A stretch of DNA of 48,984 nucleotides from a virus: the IMG/VR virus record IMGVR_UViG_3300046467_000959, positions 1-48,984 of that record; one strand, given 5' to 3'. Position 1 is the stretch's first letter. Every line of letters begins with the position of its first letter. The notes beneath the pieces were generated by a model. It made no database searches, was not told the origin of the DNA, and was given only the letters and a program-made list of their open reading frames with translations. Position numbers and translations under genes: made by a program. Positions 38,876 to 46,442 of this stretch are shown here, in pieces.

Positions 38876-39309
38876 TAACCTGCACGCGCCGTATTCAATT
38901 CTGCGCCGGTCACCGGGTGATGGGCCACGAGAACAAGTGCGCCCACCTGCACGGCCACAACTACGTCGTGCTGGTGACCGCCCAGGGGACCGAGGGGCTG
39001 GACCGCATCGGGCGGGTGGTGGACTTCGCGGTGCTGAAGCATCGGCTGGGTGGGTGGATCGAGGACAAATGGGACCACGGCTTGATCCTCAACACCGACG
39101 ACGTGGACGTGTGGGAAGCGGTACGGGTGTTCGTTGCGTCCGGTGTTGATCAGAAGACGTATGCGATGCCGGACAACCCGACCGCCGAGAACATGGCGAA
39201 CCACCTGCTGCGGGTGATCGGTCCCCAGGTGTTGGACGATACCGGGGTGACGCTGACCACCGTGCGGGTGTGGGAGACCGAGAACTGTTACGCGGATGCG
39301 ACGTTATGA
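38872..39309 (+). CDS. queD: QueD (6-carboxy-5,6,7,8-tetrahydropterin synthase)
   Basis: A 145-residue protein. RRIQFCAGHRVMGHENKC with AHLHGHNY gives the zinc histidines H14, H27 and H29 and the catalytic Cys 23. WDHGLIL and WETENCYA supply the other conserved Asp, His and Glu. It makes carboxy-tetrahydropterin from the FolE product, the second step to 7-deazaguanine. ATGA junctions link it to the genes on both sides. Confidence 0.88.
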   Translation: MITCTRRIQFCAGHRVMGHENKCAHLHGHNYVVLVTAQGTEGLDRIGRVVDFAVLKHRLGGWIEDKWDHGLILNTDDVDVWEAVRVFVASGVDQKTYAMPDNPTAENMANHLLRVIGPQVLDDTGVTLTTVRVWETENCYADATL

Positions 39310-39944
39310 GCGAACGGCAATACCACGTCAACGAAGTGTTCTACTCGATCCAGGGTGAAGGGGTCAGGGCAGGAACCGCCAACGTGTTCGTTCGGTTCGC
39401 GTATTGCAACCTCGAGTGTCGGGTGGAACCAGGACCGAAGTCGCCTGGTGGGTTCGACTGCGACACCGAGTTCGCCAGCGGTCGGGCGGTGACGTTGGGT
39501 GAACTGGACGAGTGGATCGCCACCGAACTCGGAACAGATATTCAAACCTCCGACGACACCGGGTGGATCATCCTGACCGGTGGTGAGCCTGGGCTACAGG
39601 TAGACACCGAACTGATCGACCACCTGCACGACGCGGGGTGGAAGCTGGCGATTGAGACCAACGGCTCGGTCGTGATCCCGGAGGGGTTGGATTGGGTGAC
39701 GGTCAGCCCGAAGGTGGCGGAACACGCCATCCGGCAGAAGACCGCCGACGAGGTGAAGTATGTGCGGGGACACGGTCAGGCGGTCCCCGAGTCGGTGGTG
39801 GTTGCCGATCACTACCTGTTGTCTCCCGCGCATGACGGCTGGTTGTTGGACGACCGGGTGCTGCAATGGTGTATCAAGTTGGTGAAGGAGAACCCGCCGT
39901 GGCGACTGAGCATACAACAGCACAAGACAACCAAGGTCCGGTGA
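39306..39944 (+). CDS. queE: QueE (7-carboxy-7-deazaguanine synthase)
   Basis: A 212-residue radical SAM protein. FYSIQGEGVRAGT is the family opening. The iron-sulphur cysteines are C34, C38 and C52 (a C-x3-C-x13-C spacing with an inserted loop, ending FDCDTEF). ILTGGEPG is the SAM-binding GGE motif. It makes CDG from the QueD product. The 3' end overlaps the folE gene by 46 bases. Confidence 0.88.
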   Translation: MSERQYHVNEVFYSIQGEGVRAGTANVFVRFAYCNLECRVEPGPKSPGGFDCDTEFASGRAVTLGELDEWIATELGTDIQTSDDTGWIILTGGEPGLQVDTELIDHLHDAGWKLAIETNGSVVIPEGLDWVTVSPKVAEHAIRQKTADEVKYVRGHGQAVPESVVVADHYLLSPAHDGWLLDDRVLQWCIKLVKENPPWRLSIQQHKTTKVR

Positions 39945-40504
39945 CGTGGTGGGACAAGCCCGCACCGACCGATGCGGTGCGTGACCTGTTGCTCTACGTC
40001 GGGGAAGACCCGACCCGTGACGGCTTGATTGACACACCCCGGCGCGTGGTGAAAGCGTTACGCGAACTGACCAGCGGCTACCGTGACGACCCCGCCGACA
40101 TCCTGGCGACGACGTTCGCGGCGGATTGTGACGAGATGGTGGTGGTGCGCAACATCCCGTTCTACTCGTTATGCGAACACCACCTGCTGCCGTTCCACGG
40201 AACCGCTACGGTGGGCTACATCCCGACCGACCGGGTGGTTGGGTTGAGCAAGATCGCTCGGTTGGTCAACTGCTTTGGCAGACGGCTCCAGATACAAGAA
40301 CAGATGACTCGACAAGTGGTGGATGCGATGATGGAGTACGTGGACCCGGTGGGTGCGGCTTGTGTCATCAAAGCCACACACACGTGCATGGCGATGCGGG
40401 GGATCCGCTCGGATGGGGAGACGGTCACCAGTGCGTTGGCCGGTGCGTTCCTGGACAAGCCGGAAGCGCGCGCTGAGTTTATGAGCCTGGCGAGGACCGA
40501 CTGA
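39899..40504 (+). CDS. folE: GTP cyclohydrolase I (FolE)
   Basis: The 201-residue protein starts at GTG 39899 with AAGGAG 8 bases upstream, inside queE. The zinc residues lie in CEHHLLPF and in HTCMAMRG; GYIPTDRVVGLSKIARLVN is the family core, and QEQMTRQ the following helix. It starts the pathway from GTP. Having its own FolE lets the phage run the pathway without draining the host folate enzyme. Confidence 0.9.
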   Translation: MATEHTTAQDNQGPVTWWDKPAPTDAVRDLLLYVGEDPTRDGLIDTPRRVVKALRELTSGYRDDPADILATTFAADCDEMVVVRNIPFYSLCEHHLLPFHGTATVGYIPTDRVVGLSKIARLVNCFGRRLQIQEQMTRQVVDAMMEYVDPVGAACVIKATHTCMAMRGIRSDGETVTSALAGAFLDKPEARAEFMSLARTD

Positions 40505-40881
40505 TGATTGATCTGACAAAGCGATCCGACGTTCGGCAATTGGAAACGGCGGTGCGTCACCAGTGGGACATCCCGGAAAAGACGTTTGCCGACTTACCCG
40601 CTCGGCTGTTGGAGATCGTCGCGGCGCGTGACGAGGACGGGTCGTACCAATACGGTCACCGCTTACGGCTGTCGGCGATCCGGTGTCTGGTCGTGATGCA
40701 GAGCCAGAACCTCGCGGCCAACCCCGCTCCCCAGGAACTACACGTCAGCCAATCGTTCGCGTTCGACATGGACACGGCGGCGACGATGAGCCGGGACGAG
40801 ATGGCGACGGTCACGCGGGCGTTGGGGTTGACCAACGGGAGACACAATGGCAACGGCGAACAGCCAACCGCTGACGATTGA
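40504..40881 (+). CDS. candidate small terminase subunit
   Basis: A 125-residue protein, TGATG start, with a 35-base overlap with the large terminase gene. Helical, with a basic helix (YQYGHRLRLSAIRCLVVMQSQN), and a Asn/Gly/Glu-rich end. No clear HTH is seen. The call rests on size and position directly before the large subunit. Confidence 0.5.
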   Translation: MIDLTKRSDVRQLETAVRHQWDIPEKTFADLPARLLEIVAARDEDGSYQYGHRLRLSAIRCLVVMQSQNLAANPAPQELHVSQSFAFDMDTAATMSRDEMATVTRALGLTNGRHNGNGEQPTADD

Positions 40882-42463
40882 ACAACACGCGGCTGCCATG
40901 CGGGTGGTGTCCACGTTCACTTCCCTGGAAGCGAGCGAAGGTAACCCGTTCCCGTTCATCGAAGCCCAGTGGCCGGGTGTGGTGTTGGACGAGTTCCAGC
41001 GGGACATGATCACCACGATCTTCAACCCGACGATCCGAGAACTCTACGTCAAAGGGAACACGAGCTGCGGGAAGGGTGGTGCGTTGGGGATCGCGGTGTG
41101 TGCGTACTTCGCGGTCTACCCGGAAGCCAAGGTGATCATCACGTCCGCGAGTTATCACCACGCCCGCACCGTGTTGTTCGCGGAGGTGACGAAGTGGTGG
41201 CGGCTTATGCGGTTCCCACCCGACGCGACGGTGTTGGCCGGTGGGATCCACGACGGGAACCAACACTACATCGACGTTGTGAACCCAGACAGCGACGAAG
41301 CGTTCTCCGGTCGTCACGGTCGCAGCACGCTGTTCGTCTTCGATGAAGCGACGGCGATACAAGACGCCCGCTACAAATTGGCTGACACCCAGGCGACGAA
41401 GTTCGTAGCGGTCGCCAACCCGAGAACATTGGCGGGGGCGTTCCGTTCGGCGTTCCCGGTCAGTTCGATGGACGAGACCCAGACGGTGATAGCACCGCTT
41501 GGTCGGCGTCGGTGTATCACGGTGAGCGGGGCCGACTGCATGAACGTCCGCGAGCGTCGGCTCGAGAATCCGGTGGGACCGATTGGGGGAATCGAGATCG
41601 AGGGGACACGGTACGAGCAGGGCGACATCATCCCGGTCGATCAGTACGAACACGTCGTGCCGCTGATTCCCGGCCAGGTGTGCTACGACACATGGAAAGC
41701 CATCGTCAGCGACAGCAGCGAGTTTGTGGTGGAGGTGTTCGGCCACGGTCGGTTCCCGACAGAAGACCCCGAGGTTCAGTTGATCAAGCCGAGTTGGTTA
41801 CCACGACACACCGCCGCTTGGACCGGCCAGGGTGAAGTCACCGGGTTCGGGTTGGATGTCGCAGCGAGCCAATCGGGTGACCTCACCGTGTTGGCGTGTG
41901 GGTCACCGGATGGGATCGTTGCGCTACACGAGCGTCGGGAGTCGGACACGATGGCGACGGTGGCGTGGGTGTTGTCGTTGGTCCGTGAGCGGTACGACAT
42001 CGAACTGACCGGCGGCGAGTTCCCGTTGGCGGTGGACATGGACGGCCTGGGCAAAGGGGTGGGTGACCGGTTCGCGGAACAGGGCGTGCGCGTGATGGAG
42101 ATACGGGGGAACGCCACCCCGTTGGAGGAACGGCACCGGTGTGTCAACCGTCGCGCCGAGATGTACGCCCAGCTCGCTGACCGGTTGGACCCCGCCCAAC
42201 ACGATGAACCGTTCCCGCTCCCCGACGACAGGGAACTGCTCGACGAACTGGTGGCTCCCGAGAAAGTGTGGATGGGAAGCGACGGCTTGAAGTTCCGGCT
42301 GACCCCGAAAGCCCGACGACCTGGACAGACGTTCAAGGGCCGTCCGCTGAACGAGCGGTTGGGCCGGTCACCCGACAAAGCGGACGCGGTGGTGTATTGC
42401 TTCCAGGCCGTCCGCACCCCGCTTTCCACGATGGCGGCGTGGGTCGAAGCCGGGGCGTTTTGA
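40847..42463 (+). CDS. terminase large subunit
   Basis: A 538-residue protein. The ATPase has a Walker A-like GNTSCGKG at 70-77, with Gly where Ser or Thr is usual, and Walker B LFVFDEA at 162-168. The nuclease has GLDVAASQSGD, AVDMDGLGKG and a late DKADAVVY, giving the acidic triad. It packages DNA and cuts it. The altered P-loop end is worth noting, as some terminases use deviant Walker A motifs. Confidence 0.88.
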   Translation: MATANSQPLTIEQHAAAMRVVSTFTSLEASEGNPFPFIEAQWPGVVLDEFQRDMITTIFNPTIRELYVKGNTSCGKGGALGIAVCAYFAVYPEAKVIITSASYHHARTVLFAEVTKWWRLMRFPPDATVLAGGIHDGNQHYIDVVNPDSDEAFSGRHGRSTLFVFDEATAIQDARYKLADTQATKFVAVANPRTLAGAFRSAFPVSSMDETQTVIAPLGRRRCITVSGADCMNVRERRLENPVGPIGGIEIEGTRYEQGDIIPVDQYEHVVPLIPGQVCYDTWKAIVSDSSEFVVEVFGHGRFPTEDPEVQLIKPSWLPRHTAAWTGQGEVTGFGLDVAASQSGDLTVLACGSPDGIVALHERRESDTMATVAWVLSLVRERYDIELTGGEFPLAVDMDGLGKGVGDRFAEQGVRVMEIRGNATPLEERHRCVNRRAEMYAQLADRLDPAQHDEPFPLPDDRELLDELVAPEKVWMGSDGLKFRLTPKARRPGQTFKGRPLNERLGRSPDKADAVVYCFQAVRTPLSTMAAWVEAGAF

Positions 42464-42464
42464 C

Positions 42465-42481
42465 GGTAACAAATTGTTCCC
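42465..42481. promoter_or_regulatory. 17-bp palindrome, copy 2 (operator candidate)
   Basis: Same 17 bases as 19388-19404, starting two bases after the terminase stop codon and lying about 60 bases upstream of the second 34-bp promoter element. Confidence 0.6.
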
Positions 42482-42523
42482 GAGAAACTTTGCAGAAACT
42501 TTGGAACAACCTGTCCAGAGGTG

Positions 42524-42557
42524 GTTATTTCAGCCGATATAACCTAACATGTGGGTG
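42524..42557 (+). promoter_or_regulatory. 34-bp repeated promoter element, copy 2
   Basis: Differs from 31833-31866 at two bases. Here the inverted repeat GGTTAT-N10-ATAACC is perfect and spans the TATAAC -10. It precedes a two-gene insert between terminase and portal. Confidence 0.6.
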
Positions 42558-42596
42558 GGAAAAACCCGTAACCAAAACGAACAGGGAAACAAAACG

Positions 42597-42863
42597 ATGG
42601 CCGACAAAGTCAACGAAAGCGGATACAGCCGACAAGACGCCATGGAAAACGGCATCTCCAACATGATGGACACCGTGTTCACCGAGAAAGCCATGACACC
42701 CAACGACGCGGTGGAGCAGTTCGAGCAGTACGTGATGGACGGTTTGCAGTCTTCCGGTTACAGCGACATCCTGACCGACGACGAGCGTGTGGAGTTCAAA
42801 CGGTACGCCAGGAGCCTGATGGCACGACACCCCGAGTGGATTGACGACACTGACATCAACTGA
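42597..42863 (+). CDS. unknown small protein, 88 residues
   Basis: The start is ATG 42597 with SD ACAGGGAA; an in-frame GTG at 42549 lies on the promoter. Acidic, helical, Met-rich (NGISNMMDTVFTEKAM). It shares promoter type and leader style with the 31.9-35 kb block, so it is probably an early or middle gene lodged in the packaging region. Confidence 0.6.
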   Translation: MADKVNESGYSRQDAMENGISNMMDTVFTEKAMTPNDAVEQFEQYVMDGLQSSGYSDILTDDERVEFKRYARSLMARHPEWIDDTDIN

Positions 42864-42909
42864 CCAACCACGGTGACAACCACCCAACCCCAACCCGAGG
42901 AAAGAAACG

Positions 42910-43305
42910 ATGACGATCAAAGACAACACCAGGAACAACGAACTGCTCATCGAGACCGAAGACCACATCAGGTCGTTGGAGCGGTCGGTTGACGCGTTGA
43001 ACAACAAAATCGCCGACACGATGATCCAGGGGTCCGCTCTGGGAATCACGCATCTCGACGCCGATCTGGTCGGGCAACGTGACCGCCTGCGCGCCACCAT
43101 CACCGCCAACCGGTTGGAACGCGGCCTGTTGATCCGTAGGATCGCGCAGATCGCCCACGCGAACTTCGACGACGCTCGTCGTCTCGAATCCGGTTTTGCG
43201 GACTTGGTGGAATGCGATTGCGGTCACGAGTGCGGGGCGGCAATGGTCATGTCCGCCAGCATGGGGACATCCTGCCCCGACTGCTACGACACCCTGAGCG
43301 ACTGA
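42910..43305 (+). CDS. coiled-coil protein with zinc ribbon, 131 residues
   Basis: CGAGGAAAG SD before ATG 42910. Residues 10-90 are a coiled coil (RSLERSVDALNNKIADTM and RDRLRATITANRLERGLL). The end has CDCGHEC and CPDCY, a four-Cys ribbon. It is co-transcribed with the previous gene, whose downstream gap is 46 bases of CA-rich leader. Confidence 0.6.
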   Translation: MTIKDNTRNNELLIETEDHIRSLERSVDALNNKIADTMIQGSALGITHLDADLVGQRDRLRATITANRLERGLLIRRIAQIAHANFDDARRLESGFADLVECDCGHECGAAMVMSASMGTSCPDCYDTLSD

Positions 43306-43332
43306 CCTGGACAACGCCCCGATGGGGACACG

Positions 43333-43362
43333 TTGACCGGTGGGCGGTGTGGCCGATAGGAT
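43333..43362 (+). promoter_or_regulatory. promoter for the gene before portal, leaderless type
   Basis: TTGACC (43333-43338), 18 bases, TAGGAT (43357-43362), then 6 bases to ATG 43369. No SD is present. This could be the start of the late structural operon (portal, protease, capsid). Confidence 0.6.
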
Positions 43363-43368
43363 GCGGCC

Positions 43369-43860
43369 ATGCCGCCCGCTTCCGTTGACGACCGAGTACG
43401 CCGGGACACGGCCCACCTGCCCGATGAACTGCGGGGGTCGGTCGTCCTGTTGCGGTTCGCCGAACCGATCAGCCGGATACACTCGCACCACCTGATGCGG
43501 GTGCGGCTGACGCATGCTATGTTCGACGATGGGGAAGACGGGACGTACCGCGCAGGGCTGGTGCAACCGCACCGGATCGGTCAGCGACCGTGCCGTGCGT
43601 GTAAGCAACCCAGGCGACAGATAGCCCCGACCGAACAGTGGTGCGAGAACCCGACGTGCCGGATGCACCGACGCCGGATCGAGTGCGGCCCGCTGTCCGG
43701 TGTGCTGAAGCTGTTGATCTCTGACGAGTTCGTTGAGCCGGACGGTCGGCTAAATCGTGTTGGCCTGATCCTCGACCGGCGGTACAATGATCGAGTGCTG
43801 GCTGGCGTGTACCGTGCGGCTGGGATGCTGTGCGACGAGTTGGGTTGGAGGCTTCGCTGA
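43369..43860 (+). CDS. zinc-ribbon protein upstream of portal, 163 residues
   Basis: It begins directly after the promoter. Residues 80-105 hold CRACKQPRRQI and WCENPTC-RMH, a four-Cys ribbon. The rest is basic, with helices at the end (LAGVYRAAGMLCDELGW). It may be a packaging or head accessory factor, or a regulator of the late operon. Function unknown. The stop overlaps the portal ATG. Confidence 0.6.
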   Translation: MPPASVDDRVRRDTAHLPDELRGSVVLLRFAEPISRIHSHHLMRVRLTHAMFDDGEDGTYRAGLVQPHRIGQRPCRACKQPRRQIAPTEQWCENPTCRMHRRRIECGPLSGVLKLLISDEFVEPDGRLNRVGLILDRRYNDRVLAGVYRAAGMLCDELGWRLR

Positions 43861-46442
43861 TGTGGAATTGGTTGAGAAGCCGACGAGCCTTGAAGCGTGA
43901 CAACGAGCGGATGGCCGCTCTGTTGCAGGCCGCGATCCCGACGGTGTACGACCGCCTGGGTATGGGACAGGGTGGCGGCGGCTACGGCTCGATCATGGGC
44001 ATGGGCGGTGGCCCGGACTCCGGTAGCGAAACCGAGATGGTGCGGCACTACCGGCTGTGGAACTACGTCGCCATCAGCCGCATCTGCTACAAGATCGCCG
44101 AAGCGTTCCCCAACGTGAGCCGGATCACCACCGACGACGACGACGAGGAACGGCAGCGGTTGACAGTCTCCCAGCGTCAACACATCCGGCAACGGTATGG
44201 GTCGGTGATGCAGGCGCATGAAGACCTGGAGCCGGTGTCCGATGGTCACCCGTTGCTTCGACTAATGCACACGGTCAACCCCGAGGACTGGTGGGGGACG
44301 TTCATTTACGAGACGGTCATGTTCTGGCAACTGACCGGCCAGTTCTACTGGTGGGTCATCGACAACAACGCCGGGCTGCCGGGCGAGATGTGGGTATTGC
44401 CGACGCAGTGGGTTGCAGCGAAGTACGACCGTGACGGCGCGTTGTTGGGATACGAAGTGACACCGGACGGTGACACCCGGCGCAAGTCTCTGATCCCGGC
44501 TGACCAGATCATCACCGGCAAACACAAAAGCCCATTAGGAAAGAACCAGGCACACAGCCCGACCGAAGCCGGCAGCGAGTGGATCGACAACAGCGAGAGC
44601 ATCGAAGCCGCCCGTTGGCAGACGTTCCAGAACGGGCCGTTGCCCAGCGTGTCCATCGAGCTGGATCCAGAGCAGTACGCGAAGCCGGATCCCGACGTGT
44701 TACGTGCGGTCAAGGATCGGTTCGTTGCCCGGTACGGTGGGACGGCCCGAGCGGGTGAGCCGATGATTGCTCCGCCTGGGATGAAGGTCAGCCCGTTCTC
44801 GATGAAGCCCAGCGAGATGGACTTCCCCGACACCATCGACCAGGTACGGGACCAGGTGTTGGCGTTGCATGGCGTTCCCAAAGTCATTGCCGGGATCACT
44901 ACCGATGTGAACCGGGCCACCATCTACGGTGCCAACCTGATCTTCTGCGAATCGACGATCAACCCGCTGTTGTCCCTGTTGGCGGGGATCATGAACGAGA
45001 AGCTCGCGCCCCGGTTCGGTGAGGGTCTGCGCGTCTGGTTCGACGACGCCCGGCCAGCCGACGCCGAGGAGGAACGGGAAGAAACGAGACTCGATTGGCA
45101 GATGGGTGCGATCACTCCCAACGAGCGACGGTCAGAACGTGGGCGCGAACCGATTGAGGACCGGGCGGCAGACAGCGCGTACATCCCGTTGGCGATTCAA
45201 CCGGTGGGCGGCACCGCCCTGGAAGACGAGATCAGCGACGACATCGCCGACGACAACCCGGCGGGCGACGAGACAGATGACCCCGATGAAGCCATCGAGG
45301 ACATGGAGGAGAACGAGGCGGCACGGTTCACTATCAGACCATCACGCAACGGAGCGAAGACAAATGGTGAAGTTAGAAGGCGCGGTGACGGGTTCGATGT
45401 CCGAGGGAACGGGCGAGGCTCAAACGGTCAAGCAGTCAAAGAAGCCAAAGCCAAAGTGCTGCGACCCGAGGCTGGGGAACTGCACGCGGAAGGACTGGCA
45501 CGCCCTGCTCGCCAAGAAGGACGACGAGGAATCCTGACACCCCGGTCGGTCTGGCAGTCCCGCCGGGCCGGTCGGGTGTTCAAAGCCTGGGAGCGGGTCC
45601 GTAACGCCCAGGAAGAGAACATCACGTTGGCTATCGGGATGTACTTCCAGAAGATGGCGACACGGGCTGGCGAACGGATGGAGGGGATGTTACGCACGGA
45701 CCAACCGTTCATCTCCGACGAGTTGTGGGTGGACGCCGACGTGGACTTGTGGGTCCAGTACGTCAGCCCGGCGATCATCGTGGCGATGCTGGCCGGTAAC
45801 CAATTGGAGAGGGAACAGCTTGGGATCGAGATGCCTGAGCCAGACGATCTGGTTGCGGCGAGTCTGGTTGGTGACAGAAGTGTCACCCAACGCGAGCCGA
45901 TCCGCCGGGCCAACCGAGACGAGTTCTTCGAGCGGTATCCTGGGACACCCGACATATTCGTGGAGATGCCACCCGAGGTGCAGGAGGACATCACCACATA
46001 CTTGAAGCGGCGTGAGATCCCGGACTGGAAAGAGATCACCGAGACGCAACGAAAGAAGATCGAGAAACGAATCACGAGAGGTCTGGACGAAGGGTGGAGC
46101 GGCGACGACTTGGTCGAGGAGATCAAAGCCATCATCCGTCGCGGAGCGTACAAGGGTCAGGCCATGGCAATCGCTCGCACCGAGGGAACGTCGGCGATGA
46201 ACCACGCGTCTCAGACGGTACGCGACCTCGAGGGCATCCCCGCTAAGATGTGGATCAGTACGTTGGACGCCTACACTCGCAGGAAGAGATTCAACCACCT
46301 GGATCCCAATTGGCAGACGGTGCCGAACGCTTCGACGTTCACGGTCAGCGGTGAGCAGCTCATGTATCCTGGCGACAGGAGCGCTAGCGCTGGCAATATC
46401 ATCAACTGCCGCTGTGATAGTAGCGGGGTCGTGGACATCTGA
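43860..46442 (+). CDS. portal protein fused to MuF-like domain
   Basis: The 860-residue protein starts at ATG 43860 (TGATG). The portal part is residues 1 to about 490: YRLWNYVAISRICYKIAE, the NPEDWWGTFIYETVMFW helix and the VPKVIAGITTDVNRATIYGANLIF clip/stem region fit HK97-type portals. Residues about 545-860 form the MuF part, with AIARTEGTSAMNHAS, a KMWIST strand and INCRCD at the end, as in Mu gpF. The acidic linker and the next 60 codons show codon use that fits other frames (see the nested entry), so this may in truth be two or three genes read as one. Confidence 0.82.
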   Translation: MWNWLRSRRALKRDNERMAALLQAAIPTVYDRLGMGQGGGGYGSIMGMGGGPDSGSETEMVRHYRLWNYVAISRICYKIAEAFPNVSRITTDDDDEERQRLTVSQRQHIRQRYGSVMQAHEDLEPVSDGHPLLRLMHTVNPEDWWGTFIYETVMFWQLTGQFYWWVIDNNAGLPGEMWVLPTQWVAAKYDRDGALLGYEVTPDGDTRRKSLIPADQIITGKHKSPLGKNQAHSPTEAGSEWIDNSESIEAARWQTFQNGPLPSVSIELDPEQYAKPDPDVLRAVKDRFVARYGGTARAGEPMIAPPGMKVSPFSMKPSEMDFPDTIDQVRDQVLALHGVPKVIAGITTDVNRATIYGANLIFCESTINPLLSLLAGIMNEKLAPRFGEGLRVWFDDARPADAEEEREETRLDWQMGAITPNERRSERGREPIEDRAADSAYIPLAIQPVGGTALEDEISDDIADDNPAGDETDDPDEAIEDMEENEAARFTIRPSRNGAKTNGEVRRRGDGFDVRGNGRGSNGQAVKEAKAKVLRPEAGELHAEGLARPARQEGRRGILTPRSVWQSRRAGRVFKAWERVRNAQEENITLAIGMYFQKMATRAGERMEGMLRTDQPFISDELWVDADVDLWVQYVSPAIIVAMLAGNQLEREQLGIEMPEPDDLVAASLVGDRSVTQREPIRRANRDEFFERYPGTPDIFVEMPPEVQEDITTYLKRREIPDWKEITETQRKKIEKRITRGLDEGWSGDDLVEEIKAIIRRGAYKGQAMAIARTEGTSAMNHASQTVRDLEGIPAKMWISTLDAYTRRKRFNHLDPNWQTVPNASTFTVSGEQLMYPGDRSASAGNIINCRCDSSGVVDI
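45364..45537 (+). CDS. nested frame inside the portal-MuF linker
   Basis: Fifty-seven codons in the +1 frame from ATG 45364. It starts MVKLEGAVTGSMSEGTGEAQ and ends LLAKKDDEES, with Lys-rich KPKPKCCDP between. Most of its codons end in G or C, as in other genes of the window, while the same DNA read in the portal frame has mostly A or T at third positions. Just before it, a third frame (ending EDKW and stopping at 45370, overlapping this ATG) also looks more gene-like than the portal frame. This suggests a real small gene here. Confidence 0.42.
   Translation: MVKLEGAVTGSMSEGTGEAQTVKQSKKPKPKCCDPRLGNCTRKDWHALLAKKDDEES

Noticed and set aside
39866-39899. Earlier start for folE at 39866
   Set aside because: No SD is found there, while GTG 39899 has AAGGAG at good spacing and gives a normal FolE length.
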